A program made the translations under genes and the position numbers. Positions 10,123-20,234 of a DNA stretch of 64,000 bases are shown piece by piece; position 1 is the stretch's first letter, and each line of letters starts with the position of its first letter. The notes under the pieces were generated by a model that saw only the letters and a list, made by a program, of their open reading frames with translations, was not told the origin of the DNA and did no database searches. The DNA lies in the NCBI RefSeq assembly GCF_020103695.1, contig NZ_JAHXBF010000002.1, positions 496,001 through 560,000 of the forward strand, given 5' to 3'. This stretch comes from Hyalangium versicolor. GTDB taxonomy: Bacteria > Myxococcota > Myxococcia > Myxococcales > Myxococcaceae.

Positions 10123-10893
10123 ATGCCCTTTTCCAGCAGCGAAATCTCGCCGGCGAGCCGCCGCGCATACTCCTTGTTGGTCCTGTTGCTGGCCAGTGTG
10201 GCGGGCTCCGTCAACGCGATCGGCTTCTTCGAGGTGGGCACGCACACCTCGCACATGACGGGCAACCTGGCCAACGTGGGCGAGTACCTGGCCAATGGGA
10301 AGTGGGAACTGGCCGCCTCGGCCGGCACGCTCGTGCTGTCCTTCCTGCTCGGGGCGATGACGGCCACGGTGTTGATGGATGTGGCGCGCCAGCGCAACCG
10401 CGGGCGGCACGCCATGGCGCTCCTGGTGGAGGCGCTGACGTTGGCGGCCGTGGGGATGTGGTCCTTCCATCACCCGACGGCGAACGAGCCCACGGTGCTC
10501 TGGGGCATGGCGTACGCCATGGGCATCCAGAACGCGCTCGTCACCCGCGTGTCCGGCGCGGTGGTGCGCACCACGCACATGACGGGCGTCGTCACGGACA
10601 TCGGCATCCAGTTGGTGAAGATGATGACGTGGGTGCGGGACGGCGCCCGAGGCCACGGGCTGGGCGGGCTGTTGTGGATGATCCGCAGGCTGCCCACGGC
10701 CGAGCAGTTCGCTCGCACCCGGCTGCACCTCGGGCTTGCCACGTCGTTCCTGCTCGGGTGCACGGGAGGACCCCTGCTCTTCTTCCGGTTCGGCCCGGCC
10801 GCCATGGCCATGCCCTGTGGCGTGCTGCTGCTGCTGGTGGTGCTCGACATGAGCCCGGCCGGGGCTTATGCGCCGGTGACTCGCGGCACCTGA
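10123..10893 (+). CDS. DUF1275 (YoaK-family) membrane protein
   Basis: Integral membrane protein of 256 residues with about six hydrophobic helices. Family hallmarks are the N-terminal SVNAIGFFEVGTHTSHMTGNLANVG and the repeated TTHMTGVVTDIGIQL in the second half, which suggest an internal inverted duplication. The function of YoaK/DUF1275 is not established; a transporter role is often assumed. A longer open frame begins at 9652, but its first 157 codons look like non-coding antisense sequence of the gene to the left. The start is therefore put at the ATG at 10123, giving the normal family length. It is convergent with the ClC gene (8 bases between stops). Confidence 0.85.
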   Translation: MPFSSSEISPASRRAYSLLVLLLASVAGSVNAIGFFEVGTHTSHMTGNLANVGEYLANGKWELAASAGTLVLSFLLGAMTATVLMDVARQRNRGRHAMALLVEALTLAAVGMWSFHHPTANEPTVLWGMAYAMGIQNALVTRVSGAVVRTTHMTGVVTDIGIQLVKMMTWVRDGARGHGLGGLLWMIRRLPTAEQFARTRLHLGLATSFLLGCTGGPLLFFRFGPAAMAMPCGVLLLLVVLDMSPAGAYAPVTRGT

Positions 10894-10901
10894 GCCGCTG
10901 C

Positions 10902-12995
10902 TCAGTGCCGGAGCTCGGTGACTCCGAACGCGGGCTCGTGCTGGAGATCCTCCCGCGGGCCTGTCTGGAGGAAGTGCTCCAGGCCCTTGCGCGTCACCAC
11001 GCCCACGCGCTCGCCGCCGTCCACCGCGAGCACGTTCAGGGACTGCGCGTCCATGGTCGCCAGGGCTTCTCCCACGGGGATCTCGGGGGTGAGCACGGGC
11101 CCGGCATCCAGCAGCGCCTCCACCGTGGCGGCCTCTCCCGCCTGCTGCCAGCGATCGCCCAGCGCTCCCGCCACCACCACGCCTCTCAGCTTCCCGTCCG
11201 AGCCTCGCACCGGCAGCGCCGCCGCGGTGGAGGTGAGCAGGCGCTCGCGCAGCTCCGTGGCGGGGAGCTCTGGAGCGACGGGCTCGGCCCAGGTGACCAG
11301 GGTGCGCACGGGCGTGCGTCGCAGTGCGAGCTTCCGAGCTCCGGCTCTCGCCGCGCGTCGCTCCACCAGCACGTGGCAGAGCGCCGAGGCCAGCGTGCAG
11401 GTCACCATCAGCGGCAGGATGATGGCGTAGTTCCCGCTCAGCTCGTACATCATCATCATCCCCGTGAGCGGCCCGCGCGTCATGGCCGCCACGGCTCCGC
11501 CCATGCCCACCATGGCGTAGGCGCCGCTGGGCGCGGTGATCTCGGGCATGAAGGTGTGAAGCAGCTCGCCGAAAGCTCCGCCCGCCATGGCACCGATGAC
11601 TGTCACCGGGAAGAACGTGCCTCCCGAGCCTCCCGAGCCCAGCGTCAGCGCGGTGCCCACCAGCTTGAGCACGCACCCGGAGGCGAGCAGGGCCAGCGGC
11701 AGCCCTCGCACCAGCGCGTCATTGGCGTACTCGTGCCCGGTGCCCCACACGACGGGGTGTGCCAGCGCGAGCAGTCCTACCAGCAGTCCTCCGATGGCGG
11801 CACGGAGGTGCAGGGGTTGCCGGCCGAGCCACGCGGACAGGCGTCCCGGGCGGTGGCCTCGGAAGAACTCCTCCACGCCGTGCAGCGCCTGGATGAACGC
11901 GTAGGCCAGGGCTCCACAGAGCAATCCGAGCAGGACGTAGAAGACGATCTCCCAGCCGCTCACCATCATATAGGCCACGCGCTCCAGCATGGCGGCGCTG
12001 CCCATGATGCCGCGGCTGACCATGGTGGCGGTGACGCTGGCGAGGATGATGGGCGAGAAAACGCGGAGCTGGAACTCGGCCAGGAGGATCTCCATGGCGA
12101 AGATGGCGCCGGCCACGGGGGCATTGAAGGAGGCGGCGATGCCCGCGCCCGCGCCACTGGCCATGAGGATGGCCAGCTCCCGCTGGGTGAAGCCCAGGGT
12201 GCGGCCTACCTCGGAGCCGAAGGCCGCACCACCGTAGACGATGGGGCCCTCGCGCCCGGCCGAACCTCCCGTGCCGATGGTGACGGCGGAGGCGGCCAGT
12301 TTGAGCAGGCCATTGCGCGCGGGAAGCCGGGCCTGGCTCTCCACGGCCTTGACGACCTCGGGCACGCCGTGGCCGTGAGTCTCGGGCCTGTCACGGAGCA
12401 GCCGTCCCACGAGCGCGCCACCGAGCGCCGGGGCGAGCACGACGAAGAAGGGGGACAGTTGCTCGATGTCCTTGCCCACACCGCGTGCGTGTTGCAGCAG
12501 GGTGTTCACCGCGGCGAGCCCTACGAGCGGGTAGTAGAGGGACAAGGCGCCCAGCACGAGCAGAGCGAGCACCTCGAGGCGGCGCCGGACGACCTCTCGC
12601 CCTTCACCAGGCTCGATGAGGCGCGCCAGCCCGAGGGCTCCCAGCCCCAGGGGAATGCCGACGATGATGAACTCGAAGTGCCAACGCGCGGACATGAGGG
12701 CCTCGGTGAGCTGCAACCGGGCCTCGGTGCCAGAACGGAATGCATCCACAAGGAGCGGAAAGCCGAGGCTCAACCCATGGACGAGGAGGATGAGGTTGGC
12801 GAAGAGTCCCGCGGCCAGCCCGCTGTAGACGCCCACGACGGCACCGGCCACGGGAAGGACCGAGGGCCCCGGCAACCGGAGCCGCTGGACAGCTGCCAGC
12901 AGCCGACGCACTCCGACTCTCCACAACGTTCGCAGCTTCAAGGGGACGGACATCGCTTGCCAGCTTCGCACAGCCGCACTGCCCTGGAAGGGCAA
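10902..12995 (-). CDS. ClC-family chloride channel/antiporter with C-terminal CBS domains
   Basis: Protein of 697 residues with the ClC transmembrane core and a CBS pair at about residues 580-690. Selectivity-filter motifs are present: GREGP (gating glutamate at about 249), GSGGSGGTFFP in place of GSGIP/GKFFP-type loops (about 455-464), and GHGVPE near the first filter loop. The N-terminus may begin at the second Met (12953). ClC proteins carry chloride or related anions, with or without proton exchange. The CBS domains usually bind adenine nucleotides and gate transport. It lies 57 bases downstream of the spermidine-synthase-like gene on the same strand and may be co-transcribed with it. Confidence 0.92.
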   Translation of the reverse strand: MPFQGSAAVRSWQAMSVPLKLRTLWRVGVRRLLAAVQRLRLPGPSVLPVAGAVVGVYSGLAAGLFANLILLVHGLSLGFPLLVDAFRSGTEARLQLTEALMSARWHFEFIIVGIPLGLGALGLARLIEPGEGREVVRRRLEVLALLVLGALSLYYPLVGLAAVNTLLQHARGVGKDIEQLSPFFVVLAPALGGALVGRLLRDRPETHGHGVPEVVKAVESQARLPARNGLLKLAASAVTIGTGGSAGREGPIVYGGAAFGSEVGRTLGFTQRELAILMASGAGAGIAASFNAPVAGAIFAMEILLAEFQLRVFSPIILASVTATMVSRGIMGSAAMLERVAYMMVSGWEIVFYVLLGLLCGALAYAFIQALHGVEEFFRGHRPGRLSAWLGRQPLHLRAAIGGLLVGLLALAHPVVWGTGHEYANDALVRGLPLALLASGCVLKLVGTALTLGSGGSGGTFFPVTVIGAMAGGAFGELLHTFMPEITAPSGAYAMVGMGGAVAAMTRGPLTGMMMMYELSGNYAIILPLMVTCTLASALCHVLVERRAARAGARKLALRRTPVRTLVTWAEPVAPELPATELRERLLTSTAAALPVRGSDGKLRGVVVAGALGDRWQQAGEAATVEALLDAGPVLTPEIPVGEALATMDAQSLNVLAVDGGERVGVVTRKGLEHFLQTGPREDLQHEPAFGVTELRH

Positions 12996-13052
12996 CGGGT
13001 TGGCGCACGGAAGGAAACGTCAAGCCGTAGACCTGCGGTCACCTGCTGACTG

Positions 13053-15260
13053 TCAGGGCGAAGCAGGCTGGACCACGGGCCGGGTGGACGGCGGATGGGA
13101 CAGGAGCCGTGTCTCCACCAGCGGCCGCGAACGGCGTAGCACCGGCAGAACGCTGCTGCGGTCATCCGTCCAGGTGAGCTTTGGAGGCTCCACCAACTCC
13201 AGCCGGTGCACGCGCGAACTCGTCTCCACGAAGGTGCGGCCCCACGAGAACTCCGCATCCGGGCTGAGGATCATCCACTGGCTGCGCAGCGCATCCCCCT
13301 TCGTCTCGTTGACCACGAGCGTGGCGTACATCCCGAACGTCCGCGCGTGCGCCAGGGCGATGGGCACCAGGTCCAGGTGCACGTTGCTGATGTGCAGTGC
13401 CAGCACACCGTGCGGAGCCAGGTGCTTGCGATACACCGCCACCGACTCCTCCGTGAGCAGGTGCATTGGAATCGAGTCCGAGCTGAACACGTCCAGCGCC
13501 AGCACATCGAAGGCCTGTTCCTCGCCGTGCTCCAGCTCTCGCTCCAGCGAGATGCGCGCATCCCCCTCCACCACCTCCACCTTCGCCCCCGAGTCCTTCA
13601 GGAAGCTGAAGTAGCTCCCCTCCCCTTGCGCCAGGGAGATGACCTTCGGGTTGATCTCGTAGAAGCGCACCGTGTCGCCGGCCTGCATGAGCGCCGCGCT
13701 GGTGCCCACCCCCAACCCCATCACTCCGATGCGAAGTCCCGGGGGCAGCCCCACAGCCTCATGGACACGCCGGAACTCGGCGATGGCCAACCCCAGACCA
13801 CTGTCCCAGGTGTAATACGCCGTGGCCTGCCGCCGTCGATCCGGAGAGGCGAACTGGACGCCATGGGTGATGGCGCCGTGCTTGAGTGAGAACTGGTGCC
13901 GGTATGCATTGCCCACTCCATTCTCCAGCACCTGCACCACCCCGAAGAAGTTGCGCGCCGTCAGCCGCAACCCCTTGCCGCTGTCCGCCACCGCCACCGC
14001 CAGCCCGCACGCGACGCCCGCCAACACGAAGACGCGCAGGTTCCGCCCCAACCGGGCCACCCCCTGCTCGCCCGCGGGCCGAGGCAGGAGCACCACCATC
14101 GCCACCCCGCAGCACGCCGCCAGCGCCAGCGGATACTCCGCATACGTATCGAACACGCGCGGCGCCACGACGCTGACGATGAGCCCTCCCAGCACCCCGC
14201 CCACCGACACCCAGAGGTAGAAGGCGCTCAAGTGCCGAGGCGCCGGCCGCAGGCGGTACAACTCGCCGTGGCACACCATGCAGCCCGCCAACAGCGCCCC
14301 GCCATATGCCAGCAACTGCAACGCCAGGGGGAAGTGCGGCCCCTCGAAGATGGAGCAGGTCACCCCTGCCACCGAGACGATGAGCAGCAGGATGCACACC
14401 CCGCGCGGGTACAGCGCCTCCCTCTCGAAGGCGAGGATGAAGGTGAGCAGGTAGATCGCCAACGGCAGCACCCACAGGAACGGCCCGGCCACCACGTCCT
14501 GCGAGAGCTGGTTCGTCGTCGCCAGCAGCAGCACCGACGCGCACGCGCTCAGCACCAGCCATGCCAGCGTCCGCCCCAGTCCCGGCCGAGTCCCCTCCTC
14601 CATCGGAGCCTCCGGAGCCACGGCCACTTCCGTCTTGGGCCCCGGCACTGCCGCCCGCTTCCAGAGATCCACCGCGCACGTCACGCAGCCCGCGACGAAG
14701 AGGACGAACCCCGCCGCCCAGCCCCAACCCTGCACGCTGCGCGGCACATAGGGCTCGACCAGGAAGGGATAACCCAGCAGCGCCAGCAACGAGCCCACGT
14801 TCGACAGCGCGTAGAGCCGATAGGGCGAAACCCCCGGCCGCGCACGGGCGAACCAGCTCTGCAGCAGCGGCGCCGTGGTGGACAGCACGAAGAACGGCAG
14901 GCCGATCGTCACCGCCAGCATCGCCAGCAGCCGGCCCGTGAGTCCCTCCACCCCACTCGGACGCCACTCGGGCCCGGGCGCCACGGGCGAGCCCACCCAC
15001 AGCGCGCGCACGGCGAGCACCCCCACCGTCAGCCCCAACAACCCCAGGTGCAACTTCACCTGCGAGCGCGGCTTCAGGCGCGTGGCCACCCCATGCGAAT
15101 AGGCGTAGCCGGCCAGCAGTGCCGCCTGGAAGAAGAGCATGCAGGCCGTCCACACCGCGGGCGTCCCGCCGAACCACGGCAGCGCGAACTTCCCCACCAG
15201 TGGCTGGACCCCGAAGAGCAGAAAGGCGCTGGTGAAGAGCGTGAGGGCGTACCGAGGCAT
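13053..15260 (-). CDS. Fused multipass membrane/spermidine-synthase-like protein
   Basis: Protein of 735 residues. About the first 440 residues form 10 or more hydrophobic helices (opening LTLFTSAFLLFGVQPLVGKF). The remainder is a spermidine-synthase-like Rossmann domain: IGVMGLGVGTSAAL near residue 515, VRFYEINPKVISLA, VVEGDARISL and DVLALDVFSSDSIP. The fold binds decarboxylated or ordinary S-adenosylmethionine. These fused proteins are common in proteobacteria, but their substrate is not established and true spermidine synthesis is doubtful. It may form a two-gene unit with the ClC gene downstream. Confidence 0.88.
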   Translation of the reverse strand: MPRYALTLFTSAFLLFGVQPLVGKFALPWFGGTPAVWTACMLFFQAALLAGYAYSHGVATRLKPRSQVKLHLGLLGLTVGVLAVRALWVGSPVAPGPEWRPSGVEGLTGRLLAMLAVTIGLPFFVLSTTAPLLQSWFARARPGVSPYRLYALSNVGSLLALLGYPFLVEPYVPRSVQGWGWAAGFVLFVAGCVTCAVDLWKRAAVPGPKTEVAVAPEAPMEEGTRPGLGRTLAWLVLSACASVLLLATTNQLSQDVVAGPFLWVLPLAIYLLTFILAFEREALYPRGVCILLLIVSVAGVTCSIFEGPHFPLALQLLAYGGALLAGCMVCHGELYRLRPAPRHLSAFYLWVSVGGVLGGLIVSVVAPRVFDTYAEYPLALAACCGVAMVVLLPRPAGEQGVARLGRNLRVFVLAGVACGLAVAVADSGKGLRLTARNFFGVVQVLENGVGNAYRHQFSLKHGAITHGVQFASPDRRRQATAYYTWDSGLGLAIAEFRRVHEAVGLPPGLRIGVMGLGVGTSAALMQAGDTVRFYEINPKVISLAQGEGSYFSFLKDSGAKVEVVEGDARISLERELEHGEEQAFDVLALDVFSSDSIPMHLLTEESVAVYRKHLAPHGVLALHISNVHLDLVPIALAHARTFGMYATLVVNETKGDALRSQWMILSPDAEFSWGRTFVETSSRVHRLELVEPPKLTWTDDRSSVLPVLRRSRPLVETRLLSHPPSTRPVVQPASP

Positions 15261-15362
15261 CCGAGGGCTAGGCTACACCGCCAGAGCGAGCCTGCCGCAT
15301 TCCAGGAGTGCGCCACGTGCCCGCCTGCCAGGGCCAGCGAGGGAGCATGCCCCCCCGAGCAG

Positions 15363-18300
15363 CTACTGCCGGGCAATCTGCTGCTGGATCTGTTTCCGCA
15401 GCTTCCTCACCTGGTCAAGGACTTTGGGGTCGAATCCATCCCCGAGGTCGGTGACATCCGTCTTCACGTCCTCATACACCCTGCAGACGAGCGCCAACTT
15501 GCGGTTCTCGCACCCCTGCTCCTCAGTCATCCTCGCGTAGAGGGTGCGCACCTGGGCCCACTCCTTCTGGAGCTCGGCGCTCTCCTTGCTGCGCGGTCCC
15601 TTCTTGGATGCCTTCGAGGACGAGGCCTTCTTGGCGGGCGCGGGGGGAGACGCGTTGGGCAGGGGAACGAGCATGTCGTCATCCACCGCCGCCTCCTCGG
15701 CTGTCTCCTTGGTGACGGGAGCCACAGCTTCGGCCGCGGCAGGAGGCACCACAGGCTCGGGAGGCGGTACCCCTGGAGCCGCAGTCCCTGCCGGAGCCAC
15801 CGCCCCTGGCGTACCGCTCGGAGCAGGCTGCGGGCGGATGGGCACGGCCGGAGGCGGCCTGGATTTCGGCTCCGCCCCCAGATTCAGCATGAGCTCCAAC
15901 TGAGGCAGCAACACCACGACCGCCGCGCCCGCCACCACCAGCAGCATGAAGCTCACCATGAGCCACAGCCACGAGCGCTTCTTCTCGGGAGCCGCAGCCG
16001 CAGCCGCGGCGCGCCGGGCGTCCTCGCGGTGCGTACGCCGTTCCCCGGGCCGGGTCGGAATTGGCGTCTTCCGGGTGTCATCCCGCGGATCCCGTGCCGC
16101 TTCCCCTCCATCCTCGATCTCGATGCCGACCGGATCCGAGTCCTCGCTCGGGGACTCGCTGTCCTCGGCCGGGAGCGGACGGGACGGGCCTCGCGCTGCG
16201 TTCGAGGCGCCTCGGGACACCGCAGGCAGACCACCCGCCGAGCCGCGCTGGCGCCGCGGAGGCTTCGTACGGTTGGCGGCCGAGTCCTCCAGCATGCCGC
16301 CGACGACGACCTGCTCCTCGGGCTCCTGCTGCCCCCGGAAGGCCGCCTCGTCCAGCACGACACGCGGCTGTGTGTCCTCCGCGGGCTTCGAGGAAGCCAT
16401 CTGGTAGCTGGGGTGCGTGTCGTCCAGGCCTCGGCGGCTCGGCTCCGGAACGGCGTCGAGACTCTCGAGCGCCAGCTCCAGCGCGGGCGGCGAAGCGCCA
16501 CGGGACCGCTCCCGCGAGCTCCCAGAGGGCTCGGGCTCCTCGGCAGCCTCCTGCGGCAGCTCCTCGTCGGGAACCGGAGGCGGAGAGGCCTCACGCACCG
16601 CGGGAATGGGGTTGGGAGGAGTGACGTACGACTCGGAAGACGAAGGCTGCCCCATGGGCCCCGTGGGCTCCAGGAACAAGGAATCGATCTCAGCGTCTTC
16701 CGACTCGGGCGCATGCGCAGCCGCGGGAGGAGGTGGAGGCCCCACGGACACGCGCTGGGTCTCCATGTTCCGGACAGCCGAGGCGCTGGCTGGAAGCGGT
16801 GGCGGCGGTCCCGCCCGCTGCGCATCGCCGAGCTTCGGAGCCGGCGCGCTCGCTGGAGGCGGCGGTGGAGGTATGGCCCCGCGCGGGGCATCCGAGGACT
16901 TCAGCGCGGCCCCACTGAGCGGCGGCGGAGGCGGCGGCACGGGAGCCCGAGGCGCCTCCAGGGTCCTCGCCGTGCCAGCGGTCGGCGCGGGCGGTGCAGC
17001 CCCGGGCGGAATGGCCGCCGAAGGCACATACGGAATGGGCACCTCCACCGTCGGCCCGGGCGCGCGAGGACTCGCGGGGGCTGCCGTGGGCAGCGGGGGA
17101 ACCCGATCGTGAGGATCGGTGCGAACCTCCACCGTGACGGTCTCGGTGTTGGGCGAGGTGGACGCCAGCGACGGGCGCACCCGGGCGCGCGCGGCCGCAT
17201 CCAGCGCCTCGAAGGACACCGCGGGGCGCGTATCGACCAGCGGCACCCCGGGCCGCGTCTCCTCCTCTTGCGCCGCGCCGCCGGGCCGGCTGCGCGGCGT
17301 GGGCTGGAAGGAGAGCGGCTGCGAGGGCGGATCCAACTTGATCGTCTTCGCTGGTAGGCTCGGCGGCGGGAAGCGCGCGCCCGGATCCGTGTCCAGCTCC
17401 GAGCGGGGAGGCAGGGGCAGCTCCCCCATCCGCTGCGCATCCTTGAGCTGCGCCAGCAGCTTGCGCTCGCTCTGGAACTCGACGGAGAACACGTCGCGCA
17501 TGAAGCGGCTGACGCTCTCGGGCCCCGCGCTCGGGTCGATCTCCATCAGCACGCTGACCAGCCTGCCGCGGAACTCCTCGGCCGTCTGGAAGCGCTGGGC
17601 GGGATCCACCGCCAGCGCCTTCATCACCAGCTGCGCCACGGGCGGCGGGGTGAACGACTCCACCTCGAGCAGCGGGGTGATGCGCGGGTTGGCCACCGCG
17701 GACATCAGCTCTCCGGGGTGCACGCTGTCGAAGGGGTTCTTTCCGGTGATGAGCTCGTAGAGGCACAGCCCCACCGCGTACAGGTCGCTGCGGCGATCCA
17801 CCTGCTGGTGCTTCGCCTGCTCGGGCGACATGTAGAGGAACTTGCCCAGGATGATGCTCGGGTTGGTCTTCGCCGCCGACAGCCGGCTCTTGGCCAACCC
17901 GAAGTCGATCACCTTCACCTCCCCCTCGTAGGAGATGAGGATGTTCTGCGGGGAGATGTCCCGGTGGACGAGGTTGATCTCCTTCTCGTCGTCGTCCCGC
18001 TTGCGATGCGCGTACGCCAGCGCGTCCAGCACGCGCCCCATCACGAAGAGCACGAAGGTGAGCGGCAGCGGCACGCCCTTGTCCCGCACCCGCCCGGCCA
18101 CCTTGCGCAGGTCCTTGCCGTCCACGTACTCGAGGGCCATGTACGCATCGCCCTCGTGCAGCCCCATGTCCAGCACCTGGGCGATGGAGCCGTGGTGCAG
18201 CTTCACCAGCGTGCGCGCCTCACCCACGAAGCGGTCGACGAACTCCTTGTCCTCGGCCAGCTGGGGAAGGATCTTCTTGATGACGCACAGCTTCTCGAAG

Positions 18301-18434
18301 CCCTGCGCGCCCTCCAGCCGGGCGAGGTAGATCTCCCCCATGCCGCCTGTCGCCAGATGGGACAGGAGCGTGTACCGGCCGAACGGCTGCGGCCGGAAGG
18401 GGCGCAGCCGGGCTGAGGGAGCAGACGTGTTCAT
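15363..18434 (-). CDS. Ser/Thr protein kinase with a long Pro-rich linker and one membrane helix
   Basis: Receptor-like Hanks-type kinase of 1023 residues. The N-terminal catalytic domain (about 19-290) has the glycine loop ATGGMGEIY, VIKK lysine, HRD at 157-159 (HRDISPQN) and DFG at 177-179. A very long Pro/Ala/Glu-rich linker (about 320-815) contains repeated poly-proline tracts. One membrane helix (about 823-845) follows, then a C-terminal periplasmic segment with several Cys and Lys residues. The domain order suggests a cytosolic kinase with an external sensor tail. It is the last gene of a minus-strand set with the FHA-GAF-cyclase-like gene (99 bases upstream) and the SIR2-CHAT gene; an FHA domain and a kinase side by side fit phospho-Thr signalling. 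Confidence 0.92.
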   Translation of the reverse strand: MNTSAPSARLRPFRPQPFGRYTLLSHLATGGMGEIYLARLEGAQGFEKLCVIKKILPQLAEDKEFVDRFVGEARTLVKLHHGSIAQVLDMGLHEGDAYMALEYVDGKDLRKVAGRVRDKGVPLPLTFVLFVMGRVLDALAYAHRKRDDDEKEINLVHRDISPQNILISYEGEVKVIDFGLAKSRLSAAKTNPSIILGKFLYMSPEQAKHQQVDRRSDLYAVGLCLYELITGKNPFDSVHPGELMSAVANPRITPLLEVESFTPPPVAQLVMKALAVDPAQRFQTAEEFRGRLVSVLMEIDPSAGPESVSRFMRDVFSVEFQSERKLLAQLKDAQRMGELPLPPRSELDTDPGARFPPPSLPAKTIKLDPPSQPLSFQPTPRSRPGGAAQEEETRPGVPLVDTRPAVSFEALDAAARARVRPSLASTSPNTETVTVEVRTDPHDRVPPLPTAAPASPRAPGPTVEVPIPYVPSAAIPPGAAPPAPTAGTARTLEAPRAPVPPPPPPLSGAALKSSDAPRGAIPPPPPPASAPAPKLGDAQRAGPPPPLPASASAVRNMETQRVSVGPPPPPAAAHAPESEDAEIDSLFLEPTGPMGQPSSSESYVTPPNPIPAVREASPPPVPDEELPQEAAEEPEPSGSSRERSRGASPPALELALESLDAVPEPSRRGLDDTHPSYQMASSKPAEDTQPRVVLDEAAFRGQQEPEEQVVVGGMLEDSAANRTKPPRRQRGSAGGLPAVSRGASNAARGPSRPLPAEDSESPSEDSDPVGIEIEDGGEAARDPRDDTRKTPIPTRPGERRTHREDARRAAAAAAAPEKKRSWLWLMVSFMLLVVAGAAVVVLLPQLELMLNLGAEPKSRPPPAVPIRPQPAPSGTPGAVAPAGTAAPGVPPPEPVVPPAAAEAVAPVTKETAEEAAVDDDMLVPLPNASPPAPAKKASSSKASKKGPRSKESAELQKEWAQVRTLYARMTEEQGCENRKLALVCRVYEDVKTDVTDLGDGFDPKVLDQVRKLRKQIQQQIARQ

Positions 18435-18533
18435 GCGGTGCGGAGGGCCACGGACTGCGCATTCAAGCCTGTTTCGGGGTTGGCTCTCAACCGGTCAACC
18501 GGACGCAGGGCCACTGAACCGCCTTTTCCCCGC

Positions 18534-20234
18534 CTACCTGACCCCCGGACTGGTGAGCTGGGGGACATCCTCCTCCAGCACTTCGAAGGCCGCCACCTTG
18601 TCCTTGGGGGGCCTCACGAGTCGCTCCCCCAGAGGGAGTACGTCGAAACGGGCCCCGATGGAGGCCAGCGTCTTGCCCGTAATCAGCACCTGCCCCGGCG
18701 AGGCGGTGGACGCCAGCCACCCGGCCACCGGCACCCCCTCGCCCACCGCGCTGAGGTCCAGCCGGGACTCCGGCCCGATCATCCCCACCAGGCCCTTGGT
18801 GGTGTGGATGGCGATGCGCAGCTCGCAGCGCTCGTCCGCGGGCCGGCGCGCCATGGTCCGCTGCCAGTCCGCCCGCAACGCCAGCCCCGTCCGGACCGCC
18901 CGGACGGGATCATCTGGCCGCCCCGAGGGGTAGCCGAACAGGGCCCGGACGGACTCGCCCACGAAGGCCTCCACCGCGCCCTCGAAGCTGAAGATGAGCC
19001 CGCCCATCTTCGCGTGGAAGTCGTTGAGCACGGCGGTGGCCCGCACCGAGCCGATCCGGGCGCTCAGCGCTCCGAAGCCCACCATCTCCGCATAGAGCAC
19101 GGTGAGAGGCCGCTCCTCCAGGGCGGGCAGCCGGCCGCCGGTGCGCTGGGCCTCCGTGGCGCGGCGCTCGGCCACCTCCGGGGGGTGGAAGCGCTCCAGC
19201 GCCCGGCGCAGGCCCGCGTTGGTGCCACCCCCATCCCTCTGGGGCTGGTTCGCGAAGCGCTGCACCCCGCTGGCCACCAGGTGGGCCACGGCGGTGCAGG
19301 CCTCGAGCATCACCTCCAGGGTGGTTTCCGCCTCGGCCGGGGTATTGACGTAGAGCACGCCCGCGAAGGGCGCCTCGTGGCCGATGGGGATGCACAGCAC
19401 CCGGTCCACACCATAGAGGATGACGCTCTCGCGGCCCGCGAAGCGCCGGTCATCCCGCACGTCGCCCACGGCCAGCGCACGGCCCTGGCGCAGGGCCTCC
19501 TCGACGATGGCGTCCGAAACGGGCACCTCGCCCTTGGCCAGCTTGCCCCGGTGACGCACCGAGGCAGGCACCAGGACGCCACTGGAGTGGCGCAGCAGCA
19601 CCACGGCGGTGGTGGCCTCGGTGCGCTCGAGCACCCGGTCCATGGCGGATTCGAGGAAGGCGGGCAGTGCGTCGGCGGTCGCCAGCGCCTCCGCGGTGCG
19701 GAAGAGCAGGACCAGCGTCTCGTAGGAGACGCGGGGGCTGGCGGCACCCGGGGCAATCGGGGTGGCGGTCCCCGTAGCATTATCGAAGGGGACGGGCGCG
19801 AAGTTGTCGAGCGCGCGCAGCACGTCCAGGTCCTTCACGTTCTTGGCGAGGATGACGGAGGGCGCCACGTCCTCGCCCGTCCCGAAGCGGCGCACCCCGC
19901 CCGCGCCCAGGTCCACCATCTCCGTGGCGGCGCTCTCCACCGTGTGAGGCTGGCGGACGGAGAGGGTGTTCTCCCCCAGGGCGACGGTGTCTCCCGGGTT
20001 GAGGCCCCGGGTGCCCTGCAGGGGCTGGCCGTTGATGCGGCTGCCGTTGCGGCTCCCCAGGTCCTCGATGCGCAGAGCATCCCCATCAACGTAGAGACGG
20101 GCGTGCTTGCGGGAGACGAGATCTCCCCCGAGCACGATGTCGTTCTCATCCGCTCGACCGAGGCTCGTCACACCTTCGGGGAGATCGTATGGCGTGTCGA
20201 AGTAGCCCGGCCCGTTGATGATGATCTGCCACAT
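18534..20234 (-). CDS. FHA-GAF protein with a degenerate class III nucleotide cyclase domain
   Basis: Cytosolic protein of 566 residues. An N-terminal FHA domain (about 1-95; TSLGRADENDIVL, SRKHARL, GSRNGSRING) should bind phosphothreonine. A GAF domain follows (about 165-325), then a class III cyclase homology domain (about 375-560). The cyclase domain lacks the usual catalytic residues. The two metal aspartates are Glu383 (LYAEMVGF) and Glu427 (FVGESV). The transition-state Asn and Arg positions appear to be Pro502 and Trp506 (AVGEGVPVAGWLA). It is therefore probably a regulatory pseudo-cyclase, though I cannot exclude weak activity. It lies between the SIR2-CHAT gene (111 bases upstream) and a Ser/Thr kinase (99 bases downstream). 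Confidence 0.85.
   Translation of the reverse strand: MWQIIINGPGYFDTPYDLPEGVTSLGRADENDIVLGGDLVSRKHARLYVDGDALRIEDLGSRNGSRINGQPLQGTRGLNPGDTVALGENTLSVRQPHTVESAATEMVDLGAGGVRRFGTGEDVAPSVILAKNVKDLDVLRALDNFAPVPFDNATGTATPIAPGAASPRVSYETLVLLFRTAEALATADALPAFLESAMDRVLERTEATTAVVLLRHSSGVLVPASVRHRGKLAKGEVPVSDAIVEEALRQGRALAVGDVRDDRRFAGRESVILYGVDRVLCIPIGHEAPFAGVLYVNTPAEAETTLEVMLEACTAVAHLVASGVQRFANQPQRDGGGTNAGLRRALERFHPPEVAERRATEAQRTGGRLPALEERPLTVLYAEMVGFGALSARIGSVRATAVLNDFHAKMGGLIFSFEGAVEAFVGESVRALFGYPSGRPDDPVRAVRTGLALRADWQRTMARRPADERCELRIAIHTTKGLVGMIGPESRLDLSAVGEGVPVAGWLASTASPGQVLITGKTLASIGARFDVLPLGERLVRPPKDKVAAFEVLEEDVPQLTSPGVR

Noticed and set aside
10302-13049. A 915-codon open frame on the plus strand across the DUF1275 and ClC genes
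   Set aside because: Same reason: an antisense or out-of-frame shadow; the overlapping genes have full family signatures.
13896-17357. A 1,153-codon open frame antisense to the spermidine-synthase-like and kinase genes
   Set aside because: Shadow of two real genes, with no domain or start signal, and a composition typical of antisense frames.
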